Assembly (NCBI RefSeq): GCF_037975245.1
Contig: NC_092571.1
Location: forward strand, 27,935,564-27,999,563
DNA from: Apostichopus japonicus
Lineage: Eukaryota; Echinodermata; Holothuroidea; Aspidochirotida; Stichopodidae
Direction: 5' to 3'
Length of the DNA stretch: 64,000 nt
How positions within the stretch are numbered: the stretch's first letter is position 1; every line of letters starts with the position of its first letter. The notes under the pieces are model-generated. The model was not told the origin of the DNA and did no database searches. It worked only from the letters and a program-made list of their open reading frames with translations. Positions 11,410 to 24,045 of this stretch are shown here, in pieces. The position numbers and the translations under genes are program-made.

Positions 11410-13960
11410 CTGTGCGAAGGGCCACATGTGAACTCCTCATTAGGTCCCAAACTTTGGTGCAGGTAACACTGAGAATATTGCAAATCCAATAGTGGATTGG
11501 AGTTTGGTAATATCACATCTATTATGTAGCTACTACCTACCCATCTTATATCCCTCATTGGTAATATGTAGTGGTTCGAAGGATATTTGTGGGTTTAGCA
11601 AAATAACTCCCGAGAATGCCATGTGTGCATCTCATATGATAATGTGTCCTAAACACATAAAGCTTCACAATGTGTTGGTTTTGTTAATTTCTACTACATT
11701 TATCTATTTGGAATTTATATTTTAAGCTCAGACAAGTAGCATTCTTGGAAAAGCCTCATACTTGTGCATCTAGCCCAGGCTCTGAACAAAGACCGATACG
11801 CTGTGTGCACATTGTAACATACTGTACTGTATATGCCCATATTAAACATGGGATGGGCTAAATTTACTTCTCAATAATGAAGAAAATGTTGTTTATTTCT
11901 ACTAGTTGGATCGTGTATGTAGGAAATGTTCATTTTGGGCTCAGACAAAGCCCTTTCTTTGGAATTCCCCATGTGAATCTCATATGCTAGGACCTTGAAC
12001 ACGTAGGTATGGACACATACACATTGTAGAATAAATGCCAATATTAAACAGGTGAGATATGGCCTATTTTTGCTGCTCAGCAATGAAGAAAATGTTGTGT
12101 ATTTCTACTAGTTAGACTAGTTTGTGTTGTATAATAAATAATATTATTAGGCTCAGTCAATGATTTTTGTTTGGAATGCCCCATGTGAATCTCTATATAT
12201 GCTAGAACCCTGAACACACAGGTACACAATATACACATTGTAGCACATATGACAATATTAATCAGCAGGTGAGATATGGGCTAATTTTACTCCTCAATAA
12301 TGAAAAAAACATTGTTTATTTCTGCTAGTTATACCTGTTTATGTTGGAAATTAAACAACAGGTGAGATATGGTCAGTTTTGCTTCCCAAAAATGGAGAAA
12401 ACATTTCTACTAGTTAGGCTTGTTTATTTAGAAATGATATTTTTGGACTCAGACAATGTCTTTCCTTTGGAATGCCCCATGAGAATCTAATATGATATAG
12501 TACCCTGAACACATCGGTACACCATATACACATTGTAGCATAAATGCCAATATATTACAGGTGAGATATGGGCTAGTTTTACTTCTCAATAATTAAGAAA
12601 CCATTGTTTACTTCTACTAGTTAGACTACAGTAGTTTATGTTGTAAATAATATTATTAGGCTCAGACAATGAACTTTGTTTGGAATGCCCCATGTGAATC
12701 TCATATGCTAGAACCTTGAACACACAGGTACTGTACACCATATACACACTGTAGCACATACAGTATGCCGATATTAAACAGCAGGTGAGATATGGGCTAA
12801 TTGTACTTCTTAATAATGAAGAAAACATTGTTTATTTCTACTAGTTAGACCTGTTTATGTTGGAAATGATATTATTGGGCTCAGACAATGAACTCTATTG
12901 GAATGCCCCATGTGAATCACATATATGCTAGAACCCTGAACACACAGGTACACCATATACACACTAGCATTTATGTCAATATTAAACAACTGGTGAGATA
13001 TGGGCAGTTTTGCTTCTCAAAAATGAAGAAAACATTTCTACTAGTTAGGCTTGTTTATTTTTGAAATGATATTTTTGGACTCAGGCAATGTCTGTCCTTT
13101 GGAAAGCCCCATGTGAATCTTATATGATATAGTATAACCCTGAACACACAGGTACAACATATATACATTGTAGCATACAGTATACAGTACATGTCAATAT
13201 TACACAGGTGAGATATGGTCTAGCCCGCTAGGTTTGCTTCTAAATAATCAAGAAAAAATTGTTGTTTCTAGTTAGAACTGTTTATGTTGGAAATGATTAT
13301 TTTGGTCTCAGACAATGAACTTTAGGAATCTCATAGAACCCTGAACATGCACGAACAGCATTTACAGTGTTAGCATGTGCCAATCTTAAAAAGGTGAGAT
13401 ATGGGCTAGCTTTACTTCTCAAAAATGAAGTAACATTTCTATTGGTTAGCCCGGTTTATGTTGGAAATTGTATTATTGGGCTCAGACAATGATTTTTGTA
13501 TGGAACACCCCAATTGAATCCCATATACACATTGTAGCATATATACAGTATATGCCAATATTACACAGGTGAAATATGGGTTTGGTTTGCCTCTCAATAA
13601 TGTAGAAATCATTATTTCAACTAGTTGGACTTTTTATGTTAGAAATGATATTTCTTAGCTCACAGAGAGCCTTTCTTTGGAATGCCCTGTGTGAATCTCA
13701 TATGCTAGGACCCTGAACACACAGCTAAAATATATTTACTGTAATGTACACATTGTAACATATATGACATGATTAAACAGATGAGAAACGAGCTTGGTTT
13801 GTTCCTCATAAAGAAGTAAACATTGTTTGTGTAGACGTGTTTATGTTAGAAATGATATTTTGGTGCTCAGTGAACTTTGTGAGGAATGCCCCATGTGAAT
13901 GTCATACTGTATATGCTGGGACCCTGAACACACAGGTACAGTATGGCATGGACATATTGC
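11410..13960. repeat. Tandem array of about ten or eleven units of roughly 215 bp
   Basis: Phrases recur in fixed order: ggctcagacaatg, ggaatgccccatgtgaatc, ccctgaacacacaggtac, tacacattgtagca, caatattaaacaggtgag, atatgggcta, tgaagaaaacattg, tttctactagttag. The anchor phrase gtgagatatgg or a variant appears near 12053, 12270, 12365, 12562, 12785, 12990, 13206, 13393 and 13570. Most spacings are 175-220 bp; one of about 95 marks a truncated unit. Units near both ends are more diverged. It lies wholly in the glycosyltransferase intron and is non-coding. Confidence 0.9.
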
Positions 13961-14557
13961 AGTGTATAAATCCAAATTTTCTCCTTATCCGAAACCTTTC
14001 ATTTACTTACTGAGAATATCTCAAATTTGACATAAATTTCGAAAGAATTTTCATATCAAAAAGTAAGACAAACAAATGTAAATATTTCATATTTTTTACT
14101 GACACCTAATGTCTCCATATTAGTTATGAATCCTTTCCTTAACATATTAATACACAATATTTCTGCAATGTAAACATTTTCATCACAATATCATCTAAAC
14201 CGGTTCTGGCAGCATACAACCTATATATATATTGATATTTATTTACACACATACCTGAGGACAGTTTTTCATAGTCACAACATAGAGTAAATAAGAAGCC
14301 ATTTTTGCTTGTAAATATATTATTTCATTTAGACATACCTCTGGTTTGCAAGTTGGAACGAGATTTCCCTCTTCCTTACTACTTTGCAGCCCTGCAGCAT
14401 GCATGTCAGTCTACAGCCATGACCACTATGTGTTAGACGTTTTTGGGTAGCCTACATTAAATGTTTTCCATGTGTTATTAATGATGATTAATAATTAGTT
14501 AATCCTTCAATTAGTTGAATAATTAGTTAATCCTTCAATGATGTTGCCTCAACACAG
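13961..14557. other. End of the glycosyltransferase intron
   Basis: AT-rich sequence with a small direct repeat (gttaatccttcaat, twice at about 14499-14540), ending at the acceptor tcaacacag. Confidence 0.5.
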
Positions 14558-15456
14558 AATACACTGTAATTTTGAGTGATGACAACAACACTATTTTGAA
14601 GAGAAACTCTTTCAGGGTTAAAGATGAAAGTGCACATTTTCAAAGCGACATTTTCTTCTCTAATTTTTCAGATGTATTCCGTGGTAAAACCGTGGTAAAA
14701 GAACGCATTACTTCCCCATTGGCAGATAGTGAACGAACGCTTGAAGGTCTTATCCCAAGATTGGAGTCACCGGTCATTCTGAGTGTGACAAATGCCGGAT
14801 ACCTGAATCTAACTGAAAACATGATTTCAAGTGCCACAAGATTAAAACTTAAATATGATTTTATACTCGTTTGTGAAGACGATATTGCCTTTGATTATTT
14901 CCGGAATGATACAAATGTTTATGCTATAAGGACACACTTTACTCGTAATATTACCGGTCCCCAAATACACTCGTCAGAATTATTCGAGCAACTTGTTAGT
15001 CGCAAAATATTCTATGTACGTGATTTGATTCAACGAGGACTTGATGTCTTCTTCGTCGACTCAGATGTTGTCTTTTTACAAGATCCAACACCTTATCTTA
15101 GAAAAGATTTTGATATAATTGTTAATGATGAGTCGGGCATTCCGCATTGTCCAGGATTATTCTTTATACGGTCTACGGAGGAATCGATGAAAATGATATC
15201 AGCATGGATTAAATATTTACATGACGGCAAGGGGAACCAGGTTGCCTTTAACAAAGCGATATTTCTGACACAGCAGTTATCTGTAACGAGGTTCAGTCAA
15301 TTTTTATTTGTAAGAGGGGACCATTATTTTAGTACCAAATTTAACTGGAAGGAAGAATATCCTTTCACTGTCCTGGTACACGTAAACCATGTTTTAACTC
15401 CTGAAGAGAAAATGGTAAAACTGAAAGAAGGTAAACTATGGTTCACGACGGTTTAA
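14558..15456 (+). CDS. Nucleotide-diphospho-sugar transferase (GT77-like), last exon
   Basis: This last coding exon has the catalytic domain. It starts after the AG at 14557, since an in-frame TGA closes the frame at about 14537, and stops with TAA at 15456. Joined to 6683-6836 it gives 350 residues. Family signs: SPVILSVTNAGYLNLTENM at the domain start, the metal-binding DxD in VDSDVVFLQDP (about residues 219-221), HCPGLFFIRS, and GNQVAFNKAI in place of the usual D-D-Q-x-x-F-N. This is the pattern of Pfam Nucleotid_trans, whose members move a sugar from a nucleotide donor to glycans, usually in the Golgi lumen. Donor and acceptor cannot be told from the sequence. The frame is intact, so I expect a working gene. 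Confidence 0.85.
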
Positions 15457-15472
15457 GGGAAACATGAAACAT

Positions 15473-16821
15473 CAGGGGCGTATCCAGGATTTTCCAATAG
15501 GGGGGGGGGGGGCGCCAGGCATGAATGATCGCCGTCCTGGGGGATGGGTCTAAGGGGAGGGGTGGACAATTTTTGCTTTCGAAGAAGGGCTGAAATGCAA
15601 AATGGTGCCATATGCATGGGCGGCGATCCGTACTTCCGAGTGGGGGGGGGGGGGGATATGACCTTGTTGACTATCTAAGCGTAGCGCCACCATGAGTTGG
15701 CGCGAAGCGTACAAGAAAATTTTGGGATTAACAAACCCTCTAGTTGGCCGGAAACGGCACTTCCCGAGGTTTCCAAGCGGCATATACCCAACTTTAAAAT
15801 AGGGATGTCATGTCCGAAATATCTCATAATCAGGATCCAAAATACTTTTTTTTTTAAATTTCGGGTGTTATTTTGGGAAAATTGCCCCTGTCAATCTTGT
15901 TTCAGGCGCAACGTTAGAATGTTCGAGAGCTCTTTTATATTATTCGATGAAGAAAATGGCCTCATGCAGGCTATTATAGGCCTATACACATGCAATACAC
16001 AATTACACATAGTTACATTCCTAGGTACCGATTGCTAGGGCATCCAGGTGAAACGTGTATTAAGCATTACCCTGGTAACATGAGATTCTCAGCTGTTCGA
16101 GGGAACATGTACGTGTGTAGGCCTACTATAGGGCCTATATGAATACTATGAGGGTGCATATATGTACTAGCCTATATCAATACCGTGGGCGCAATAATAC
16201 ATTTTGTTGTTATAGGGCCAATGAAGCCTACAGTCAACTATTCTTGCTTTATAAAGACGCTTTATTTGAAAAGATCGCACTGCGTTTATGGTAGGCGAGA
16301 AATGAAGCTAAAAAAGAGCCGTACATTAACGATGATGCATAAATGTAGGCATGAAAATATTCTTATCCCTGGCATTTGGTGGGGGGGGGGGATATGGTGT
16401 ATTACATCCCCTCCACCCATTTTCATGGGGGATATATCCCCCTTCCCCCCCCCCCCCCCAGGATCGCCGCCCATGGCCATATGTGACCCATTTTTCGACC
16501 TTAATAATAAGCAACATTTCCAGTAAATATGGACACAAAATGCACAATTTAGTATGGCTGGCATGTCACTTAGTGTTTATAGTGATAATACAAACACAAT
16601 TACCATCTATGTTTCTAAAACTATTATGCCGCCGAACTTCGCCAGAACCTTTTTTTGGCAAACAAAAATAAAGCATACGGGAGGGGGGGGGGGGGGTTGA
16701 GCGATCACCGACATCTCACATAAAGGTCGTCTTTTTTTCTTTTTTTTGCTAATCTTTTTTTTTTTGGTGACGGCCAATAGGGGGGGCGCCTGTTGTGCCC
16801 CCCCCCCTGGATACGCCCCTG
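15473..16821. mobile_element. GTATCCAGG-type element 17 bp after the transferase stop
   Basis: It has perfect 16-bp inverted ends (CAGGGGCGTATCCAGG and inverse). The target duplication is unclear: tgaaacat on the left resembles tgaaagat on the right only if the latter overlaps the terminus by 2 bp. A second element (15615-16475) sits inside; the outer element's own sequence is only about 490 bp. It lies in the 3' untranslated region of the transferase gene, or just beyond it. Confidence 0.85.
15615..16475. mobile_element. Nested hAT-like element
   Basis: The ends CATGGGCGGCGATCC and GGATCGCCGCCCATG are perfect inverses. Exact 8-bp duplications gccatatg flank it (15607-15614, 16476-16483). 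The hairpin core (agcgccaccatgagttggcgcg) lies about 66 bp from the left end. Long G-runs and C-runs near both ends may be unstable in length. No transposase is visible. Confidence 0.92.
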
Positions 16822-18481
16822 AAAGATAGTTAAAGTACTGGCAGTGAGTTTACAGGATGCTTGTGTTACTGTATATACGTTGTGTTAAGGGCTACTGTGT
16901 TTCTGTGAACTTGTGCGAAGGCTGTCATCTCTAAACTGAATATTCCAAAACAACTAACGTCATTGTTATCTTAACAAAACGAATTAACTGAACAATTTTT
17001 GTTCAGAACTGTCGTCATATAGGCAGAAGGATGAACATTCCATGGAAAGATACATTTTTTTCCATCGGATATCTAAGGAAAATATATAATTCGAAGATAT
17101 CCATGTAAGGAGAAAATAATTTACATTACAACAATAACTTTGTGTTCTTTCCTTGAAATAAAATTTGTATATTGTTAAGTTAAAATATTGTAATGAGAAT
17201 TCATTGTCGAATCATTCTAAATTTTAACAATTTACGGTGCAGCTCCCATGAAATGGGGAAAAACATATATATGTCAACACATGTTTTGTCCTTGCTCTTT
17301 AATTTTACTACTAACTGGAATATTGTGTAAATATATAACATTAGTTTGTGGTGTGTTCATGTTTCAGTGGTGAAAGCCAAACTTATCAGCAACTCAAATT
17401 ATGTAACGCCTACTACGAAGAAAATGTATCTCAAATAAAAAAGTTACTTACAACAATGATTATTTCAGCATCTCCTGTTTTCATAAGTGATTTTTTTCCC
17501 TTCAGGTCTTTCCACTTTTCACATTTCTAAGAAGTCACAATCTTAGCCCCCTGGTGAAATAGCATCCAATTCATACATGTCGCAATTCAAATATTAACTA
17601 ATTGGAAGTTGATAGTGTGTTGCCATAAATTGAACTTGAATGAAACACAGATAAGCTGATTCCTGATCATTATAATCATTTGAAATGTATTATGGTAGCT
17701 AATATTGTAATCAGTATCCAAGCATCAGTCAAAAGTAACTTTTCATAACTTGTAGTACATTTGGATACATCTTTATTATTTATAGAACATGTTATTTTCA
17801 TGATGATGTCATTTATTTGTTACAAATTTGCAACACGGATGCATTATCGCTAACTTGTGCACCAGTTTCGAAAACAAGGTTGTTGAAGGAGGGTAAAGCT
17901 TTTGAAGAAACACTGTCACCATGGTCACACACTACCTGCTAGTATGCACGGTATATGCTTACAACATACATTTTAGTTTCGATTTGTAATAGCATACAGG
18001 AGTGTGTGTAGCAAGCGGGCCATCATAATGTTACTATAACTAATTCCGATTTTTTTTTTTTTTTTTAAATACTCATTCCAATATTTTACAATGCTCCATT
18101 AAGGCTAATTCATGATGGCGTCATCATCGCACACACTATAGTACTAAATTTTAATGCTAGTCCACTGTTTTTCAATTTGGGATAATTCATGAATATGCCT
18201 AAAATATGCAGTGCTCATCTTCATATACAAACAAGATCAGCCATGGATAACGTTCAACGCACTTCGTCATTGGGAGACTCGTATTTGTGTACCTTAGGAA
18301 ATACTCGGAATGTCAGCAGGTATCAAACTTAAGTAAGTAGGATTTTAAGTGAAAGCCGACGCTGAACTGCAGCACCCTACAGATCTGAATGAAAATAATT
18401 CAAATATTTATCATTGGTACAGTACATAGCGCCAAAACTTGTCTCTAAGCGTATGAAAAACCAACCCTTAACCTTATCAGA
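16822..18481. other. Spacer between the transferase and transporter genes
   Basis: AT-rich, with a 16-17 base T-run near 18050. I see no exon or complete repeat. The transporter's promoter should lie at its right end. Confidence 0.4.
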
Positions 18482-18743
18482 ATGAATATTCATATAGGCA
18501 AGAAAAGAACAGAAATGATTTTCATTATACGCTTAAACTTTGCAATCATGTGGAACGAAAAATTGGGAAGGCTTTTCGATTCGTTTGGAATATTGTTTGC
18601 CGGGATGTTAGCCGTTTTTCTCGAGAGTGGGTCATATAAAGCTTTCGGTGTCCTACTTGACGATATCGTGGACGAATACAAGACTTCAAACACGTATGCT
18701 GGATGGGTGCTTAGTTTTCAAGAGTCGGCCTCCTATATTGTCG
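18482..18743 (+). pseudogene. SLC16/MCT-like transporter, exon 1
   Basis: It encodes residues 1-87 of a major-facilitator transporter of the SLC16 type, from ATG 18482. The phrase LFDSFGILFAGMLAVFLESGSYKAFGVLLDDIV matches the first membrane helix and the conserved E-x-G-x-x-K-x-F-G-V signature of monocarboxylate transporters. The motif AGWVLSFQESASYIV starts helix 2. It ends at donor GTCG|GTAAGA, phase 1, fitting exon 2. This exon is intact but belongs to a gene broken downstream. Such proteins carry monocarboxylates, thyroid hormones or aromatic amino acids across the plasma membrane; the substrate here is unknown. A decayed duplicate of this exon lies near 24755. Confidence 0.75.
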
Positions 18744-20312
18744 GTAAGATTTCAAAAAGCCTATAGCCGTTGGCATGCATAGTGACATTGTATATGTTAA
18801 ATGTACGAGGGTTCCAAACTCGGCAATCAAACTTCGAACACCATTTACTACTTCTTACAAATTTAAAACAAAATCAAATAATTGTATTCACAGAGGAAAT
18901 GTCCCACCATCAAACCAGCCCGAGCAGAAGCCATGATATCAGTTCGTGATATTAATTTCACAACTGCAGAACGATGTTAACAAATCTCGTGTCGATCTGC
19001 TACCGATTGATATAAGCTTTAACAGTTACCTTAAAGCTATTTCAAATTTATTATTGGTTTATATGCGTATCTATAGCTAGCAAAAGCCATCTTGATTTAC
19101 CAAAACCTGGGTTTAGGCTATAGATAATGAACTATTGAAGCTATAATTCAATGTAATTGTAACATATTTTGGAAGAATATAGGCTTTTTGCAAATTATAG
19201 TTGTTCGGTATCTCCAAGGGCGGCGGAAACACTTTTAATCTGGGGGGGGGGGGGGGGGCACCGACATCAAAGGGCACTTTGCAGAAATTCGATTGGACTG
19301 ATGCAGCCTTATATTTAGTACCCTTTATTACTCTCATTGTATTATCTTATTTGCGCCCCCTCCCCCCCCCCCCCTCAAGGAAAATATGCATACTAGCACT
19401 GCAATATCCAATGTGCAAATTGGGAAACAAGGAACAATTAGTTTTCTTTTGAGATAATTAGGTGAAATCATGCTAGTTGCTAATGTAGGAACCTTCCGAA
19501 TAAGAGTTTATTTCTCGTTAATATTTTTTCCACTCGAAATAGCTTTAATTTGACCCACAGAAGTTCATTAAAAGTCAGGGCGTAGCCAGGATTTGCAAAG
19601 TTGTATGCACGACTATCTGAGCGGAGCGCCACCATCGGTTGGCGCGGAGCGTACAAGAAAACTTTTGGTTTTACAAACCCCTCAGATGGCCGGTAACGGG
19701 TATCTCCAATGAATTTGGTCAATTGTAATATAAGGTTTGGAAACCCAGCCGCAGGCATAATCATTTTCTAACTATAGATGCATGCTAAATAAGCTATTGC
19801 TGGCCATTTTGCTACCTACATATAGAAAAATATGATGTATTGAGTTCCAGTTTTCGTTTATATAAGGGACAAGGAAACGTAAGTGCATGAGAATTAAGGA
19901 AAACGGACAAATAAAAGGGGGAAAAATGGAAGAAAGTACAATAAAGAAAAAAGACAAAGAAATAGTAGCCAAAAAAAGGAACACAAGTAATACACACGAA
20001 TTATTAAAAGAATTGTCCAGCTCAAAATATATATTGACAAATGAAAGAACTTATTTTAAGTTGACTGTTGAAATCTGCAGTCATTTCCTTTGAATCGCTT
20101 TCCGAGGTGAAAACATTGAAAGTTGACATGTTTTGATCTAAAAGTGAACTTGAACATGCATAGTGATAAACACTGACAAATTTGTTTCATGTTTTGATTT
20201 TAAATCTGCATCCAACATTTCCAATATTGTGACGCATTAACATAATGTTTACCCCACATATATCAGGGCATCAATATGTTCACGTCCCCTTACGCAAGGA
20301 AGCTAACCCGTC
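18744..20312. other. Transporter intron 1, first part
   Basis: It holds a 17-base G-run at 19242-19258, a C-run near 19361 and a single transposon fragment at 19576-19720. Nothing else is recognised. Confidence 0.5.
19576..19720 (+). mobile_element. Fragment of a hairpin-core transposon
   Basis: It starts CAGGGCGTAGCCAGG and carries the core words ctatctgagcggagcgcc, ggttggcgcgg and cagatggccgg. No right end is seen, so this is a truncated copy. Confidence 0.65.
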
Positions 20313-20681
20313 CAAGGGCGTAGGAACCGGGGGGCTGGGGGGGTCAGCTCCCAGTGAAAAATGTGGAGGGGCGGAAGTATCATTCCGCCCCCCGGTTCGC
20401 AAGTCAGAAAACCCCTTTTTCATTTCCAAATGAGAAAAAAAGATCTCATTTGGAGCACCAAATTGCATCTAAGGCCAGGTGAAAATACAAAATTAAGTTT
20501 ACAAAATGGAGTGGGTGTTGAAGTGTGCTATATGGCACCAAATTGCATCTGAGGCCACCTGGAAATGCAAAAAATAGGGGAGGGGTCTAAGGGGAGGGGG
20601 ACACCCCCTCCCCTTAGACCCCTCCCCCAGGCCGGCCATCAGTCTTCAGCCCCCACTCAAATCTACCTTCCTACGCCACTG
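20313..20681 (+). mobile_element. hAT-like MITE (GTAGGAACC family), copy 1
   Basis: It runs from CAAGGGCGTAGGAACC to CTTCCTACGCCACTG. The flanks aacccgtc and aacccccc match at 6 of 8, a decayed duplication. Copies occur at 26112-26477 (opposite orientation) and 48508-48875. This copy contains an enlarged perfect hairpin at 20577-20627. Confidence 0.85.
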
Positions 20682-21170
20682 AACCCCCCAATCCATGGGG
20701 CAAAACAATATTGAAGTGGGAAGAATTACAGAGAAAAAAAACAAAAAAACATTTGACTGTCAGTGTGCAACTATCACATCACACCTGTTTTCATCAAGTT
20801 TTCACATGGTGTCAATTTTAACTATCAATGTCATGAAATTATAATGTAAATTTTCACCAGAATACTCGTTCAAATGATCTAAAATAAAATTACAACATCC
20901 TCTAGACTATCCTTTTATATGTACAGAATGGAGTTTTGAGTGGCCATATAGAGCATTGGTTAAATATTATTACGAATGATCAATTTAGAGTTGTTGCATA
21001 CTCTAACCTCATACTCATATAACGTTACTGTTACTCAAACCATGGAGCTTTAAACATAGCTCCATGCTCAAACGTTGTCATGAATACGTAACTATAGCAA
21101 TTGGTAACACTCTCAGATATGAAACGTCTGCAATATTACGCAAACGTTTCAGGGGTTTTAACGGGTTTAC
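20682..21170. other. Intron sequence
   Basis: AT-rich, no recognisable feature. Confidence 0.4.
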
Positions 21171-21560
21171 CAGTGGCGGAGCTAGGGGTATTGGTCAGGA
21201 GGGGCGAGAATGGTCTGTAGGGGTGCTTTTGGCACTATCTAAGCGGAGCGCCACCACAGGTTGGCGCGTAGCGTACAGAAATTTTTTTGAGTAAAGATAC
21301 TCCCTAGATCGCCGGAGATGACCCTTTCCGGGCCTGGCTAATTTGCAGATAAATGAAGAATAAATAGGTGTCATCGCCAAATTACACCAACTAAATGTGA
21401 CAAATGTTAATAGGTAGATGAGAGCGCAATAAAAAAGTCAATAATCGCGAATAAGTAAAAAGTGGCAAAGAGCTGAAAAGGGCGCCAGCAAACCATTTGA
21501 GTCCGTCAGGGGGAGGGGGGGGGGCATCCGCCCCCTGACTGTATGGACGCTCCGCCACTG
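21171..21560 (+). mobile_element. hAT-like MITE (GGAGCTAGG family)
   Basis: It runs from CAGTGGCGGAGC to GCTCCGCCACTG with exact 8-bp duplications gggtttac on both sides (21163-21170, 21561-21568). The hairpin core lies about 77 bp from the left end. Confidence 0.95.
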
Positions 21561-21829
21561 GGGTTTACTTTATCTCTGCCTCAACTAAAGCAGTATCATT
21601 TTGTATCCTAGTATCCTGTCAACCTACTGTACAGCAATTTCATTTTTTGTATAACGTTATACAATTAAGGAGGGTATTCACTAGTTTTGCGCAAGAAGTG
21701 TCCAAAACTACCAAAATGACGAGTAATGTATGAGTAAGATCCAAAGGTTATAGCCTAACGACGTGGGTGCGGTTAGAGACTTAGTCCCGGGCCCGGTGTC
21801 AAGTAGGGCCCGGGAAAATATACAGTGGT

Positions 21830-24045
21830 CAGGCGCGTATCCAGGATTTTCTAACCCGGGGGGCGCGAATTACTATCTAAGCGGAGCGCCACCATCGGTT
21901 GGCGCGCAGCGTACAAGAAAATTTCTGGTTTTGATACCCCCCCAGATCACCGGAAACGGCACTTTTCGGGCTTGAAATGACCAACCAGATGTTCACTTTT
22001 GGCCTGAGAACCAAGTATTTCCTAATAGTTTTTTTTTTCCATCCATAACGTTTTTGAATATTGTCAACCCGGCACACGTCATGTTCGACCTGATCGCATC
22101 TCCTGTGGGTCTTTGCTTTTGTAGGTGATTCTACGTCGCCGCCCACAATACCCGTCAGCCCAACTTTTCAAGGTTTTAAGCCCCAAATTTGTTCAGAATT
22201 TGAAAATTCACATTTCTCGTGAATAAACTCACTTCAAAACATACCCATAATGTTGTACAAAATTTTATCTATGGACAACCAATATAGAAAATCTTCCTTC
22301 AACCCCTAACTGACCGGTCAAAATTGCACGAGTAGAGGGAAGTGTGATGCAGAATGTTGGTCAGAAATTTTCTAAAATTCAGACACAGTTAATTTATTGG
22401 TGTAGAAATATTAAACCTCTTATAACGGCTATTATAAAACTTGGTTGAAGGAAATGAAAAAAATAGCAGATATTTCCGAAACCGAACACTACACACATAG
22501 GCGTAGGAGGCGCGGCGGCAGTGGCGGAGCTAGGGGTATTGGTCAGGAGGGGCGAGAATGGTCTGTATGGGCGCTTTCGACACTATCTAAGCGGAGCGCC
22601 ACCACTGGTTGGCGCGTAGCGCTCAGACAATTTTTGAGTAAAGATACTCCCTAGATCGCCGGAAATGACCCTTTCAGGGCCTGGCTAATTTGCAGATAAA
22701 CGAAGAATAGGGTGTCATCGCCAAATTACACCAACAAAATGTGACAAATATCAATAAGTAGATGAGAGCGCAATAAAAAAGTCAATAATCTTGAATAAGT
22801 AAAAAGTGGTAAAGAGCTGAAAAAGGCGCCAGCAGTCCATTTGAGTCCGTCAGGGGGGGGGCATTCCCCGCCCCCTGACCGTATGGACGCTCCGCCACTG
22901 CGCGGCGGGGGTGCAGCCCCTAATTCGCCATTACTAATGTACTAATGTAAAAAAGAGTTTTGACATAATTGGACCTCCATGCTTTTTATACATCTACATG
23001 AGACATGTCATTGTTTACATTAGCATCCCGCGGTATACAGCGCAATTTGAACGGACCGTACGGTACATGATGGCATGCGATGTAATAACCGATGCTTGCT
23101 TATATGATATTGACATTGACACGTTGAACGCGCGCTTCGCGCGCGAAAATTTTTGGTTATTTTTTCAGGCAAGTCGGACAGTTTTGAGGATTTTCATCCT
23201 GGAACGCCATTTTCATGCTCACAGATATGATGTGATATCTGCTGTTTGCTTTACAAATTCGAACAGGCGCGTAGCGAGGAATTTGCCAAGGGAGGGGCGA
23301 AGCCTGTAGGCAAATTATCTAAGCGTAGCGCCACCATAGGTTGTCGCGAAGCGTACAAGAAAATGTTGGCAGAAAATGCCTCCCAGATCGCTGGAAATGG
23401 CACTACCCAGGACCATTTGTTAGCGCGAAGCGTACAAGCAAATTTTGGCGGAAAATGTCTCCCAGATCGCTGGAAATGACACTTCCCAGGCCTTGTAAGT
23501 TGCATCTAAGCACTTTCTATTTTTAAATTACTTAGCGATATCATTTAAAAAAATGCTGAATGGGGGGGGGGGGGGCGGTCGCCCCCATCCCAAAATGCGT
23601 CATGTTCCCCGACGACACGGTCGAGTTCGAGACCAGCTTCAGTTGGTTTCATAGCACAATTCTACACACGCGTTATGATAGACCACATATAGTATATATA
23701 TAGATCATTAGTGAGAGAGGAAAATGGAAACGTCAAAAAAATGGAGTTGTCGGTGTAAGGGGTAGGGTGAGGCACACTTTTACGAAATCATTGATCCGTC
23801 ACTGGCTACCCTTCAGCGCTGTAATGATGTCACTGTTCCTCTTTCTCTTCCCGGTGTCTTCGCGTTTTTCTTTTACTCCCTCCTTTTCTCCTTCTTCTCT
23901 CTTTCTTCTTTTTCTTTTCCCTTCCTTCCTCTCCTCCTCCTCTTTTTCCCCTCTTTTTTCCTTTTTTCTTCTCTTTTTTTTCCTCTCCTCTTTTTCTTAC
24001 CCGGGGGGCGCGCGCCCCCAACGCCCCCCCCTGGATACGCACCTG
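21830..24045 (+). mobile_element. Full composite GTATCCAGG-type element, copy 2
   Basis: Same ends and same internal order as 1411-3562, in the same orientation 20 kb away. It includes a nested hAT at 22519-22900 and the pyrimidine-rich stretch. It has about 60 bp not in copy 1 near 23590-23645. The 5 bp on each side are identical (gtggt), suggesting transposition with a 5-bp duplication. Open frames in it are repeat translations. Confidence 0.88.
22519..22900 (+). mobile_element. hAT-like MITE nested in composite copy 2
   Basis: CAGTGGCGGAGC/GCTCCGCCACTG ends with the exact 8-bp duplication cgcggcgg. It occupies the same internal site as 2102-2482, so it entered the composite before the two copies separated. 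Confidence 0.92.

Noticed and set aside
15465..16829. An 8-bp target duplication tgaaacat/tgaaagat for the outer element at 15473
   Set aside because: It matches 7 of 8 only if the right copy overlaps the terminal repeat by two bases, so it was not accepted as a duplication.
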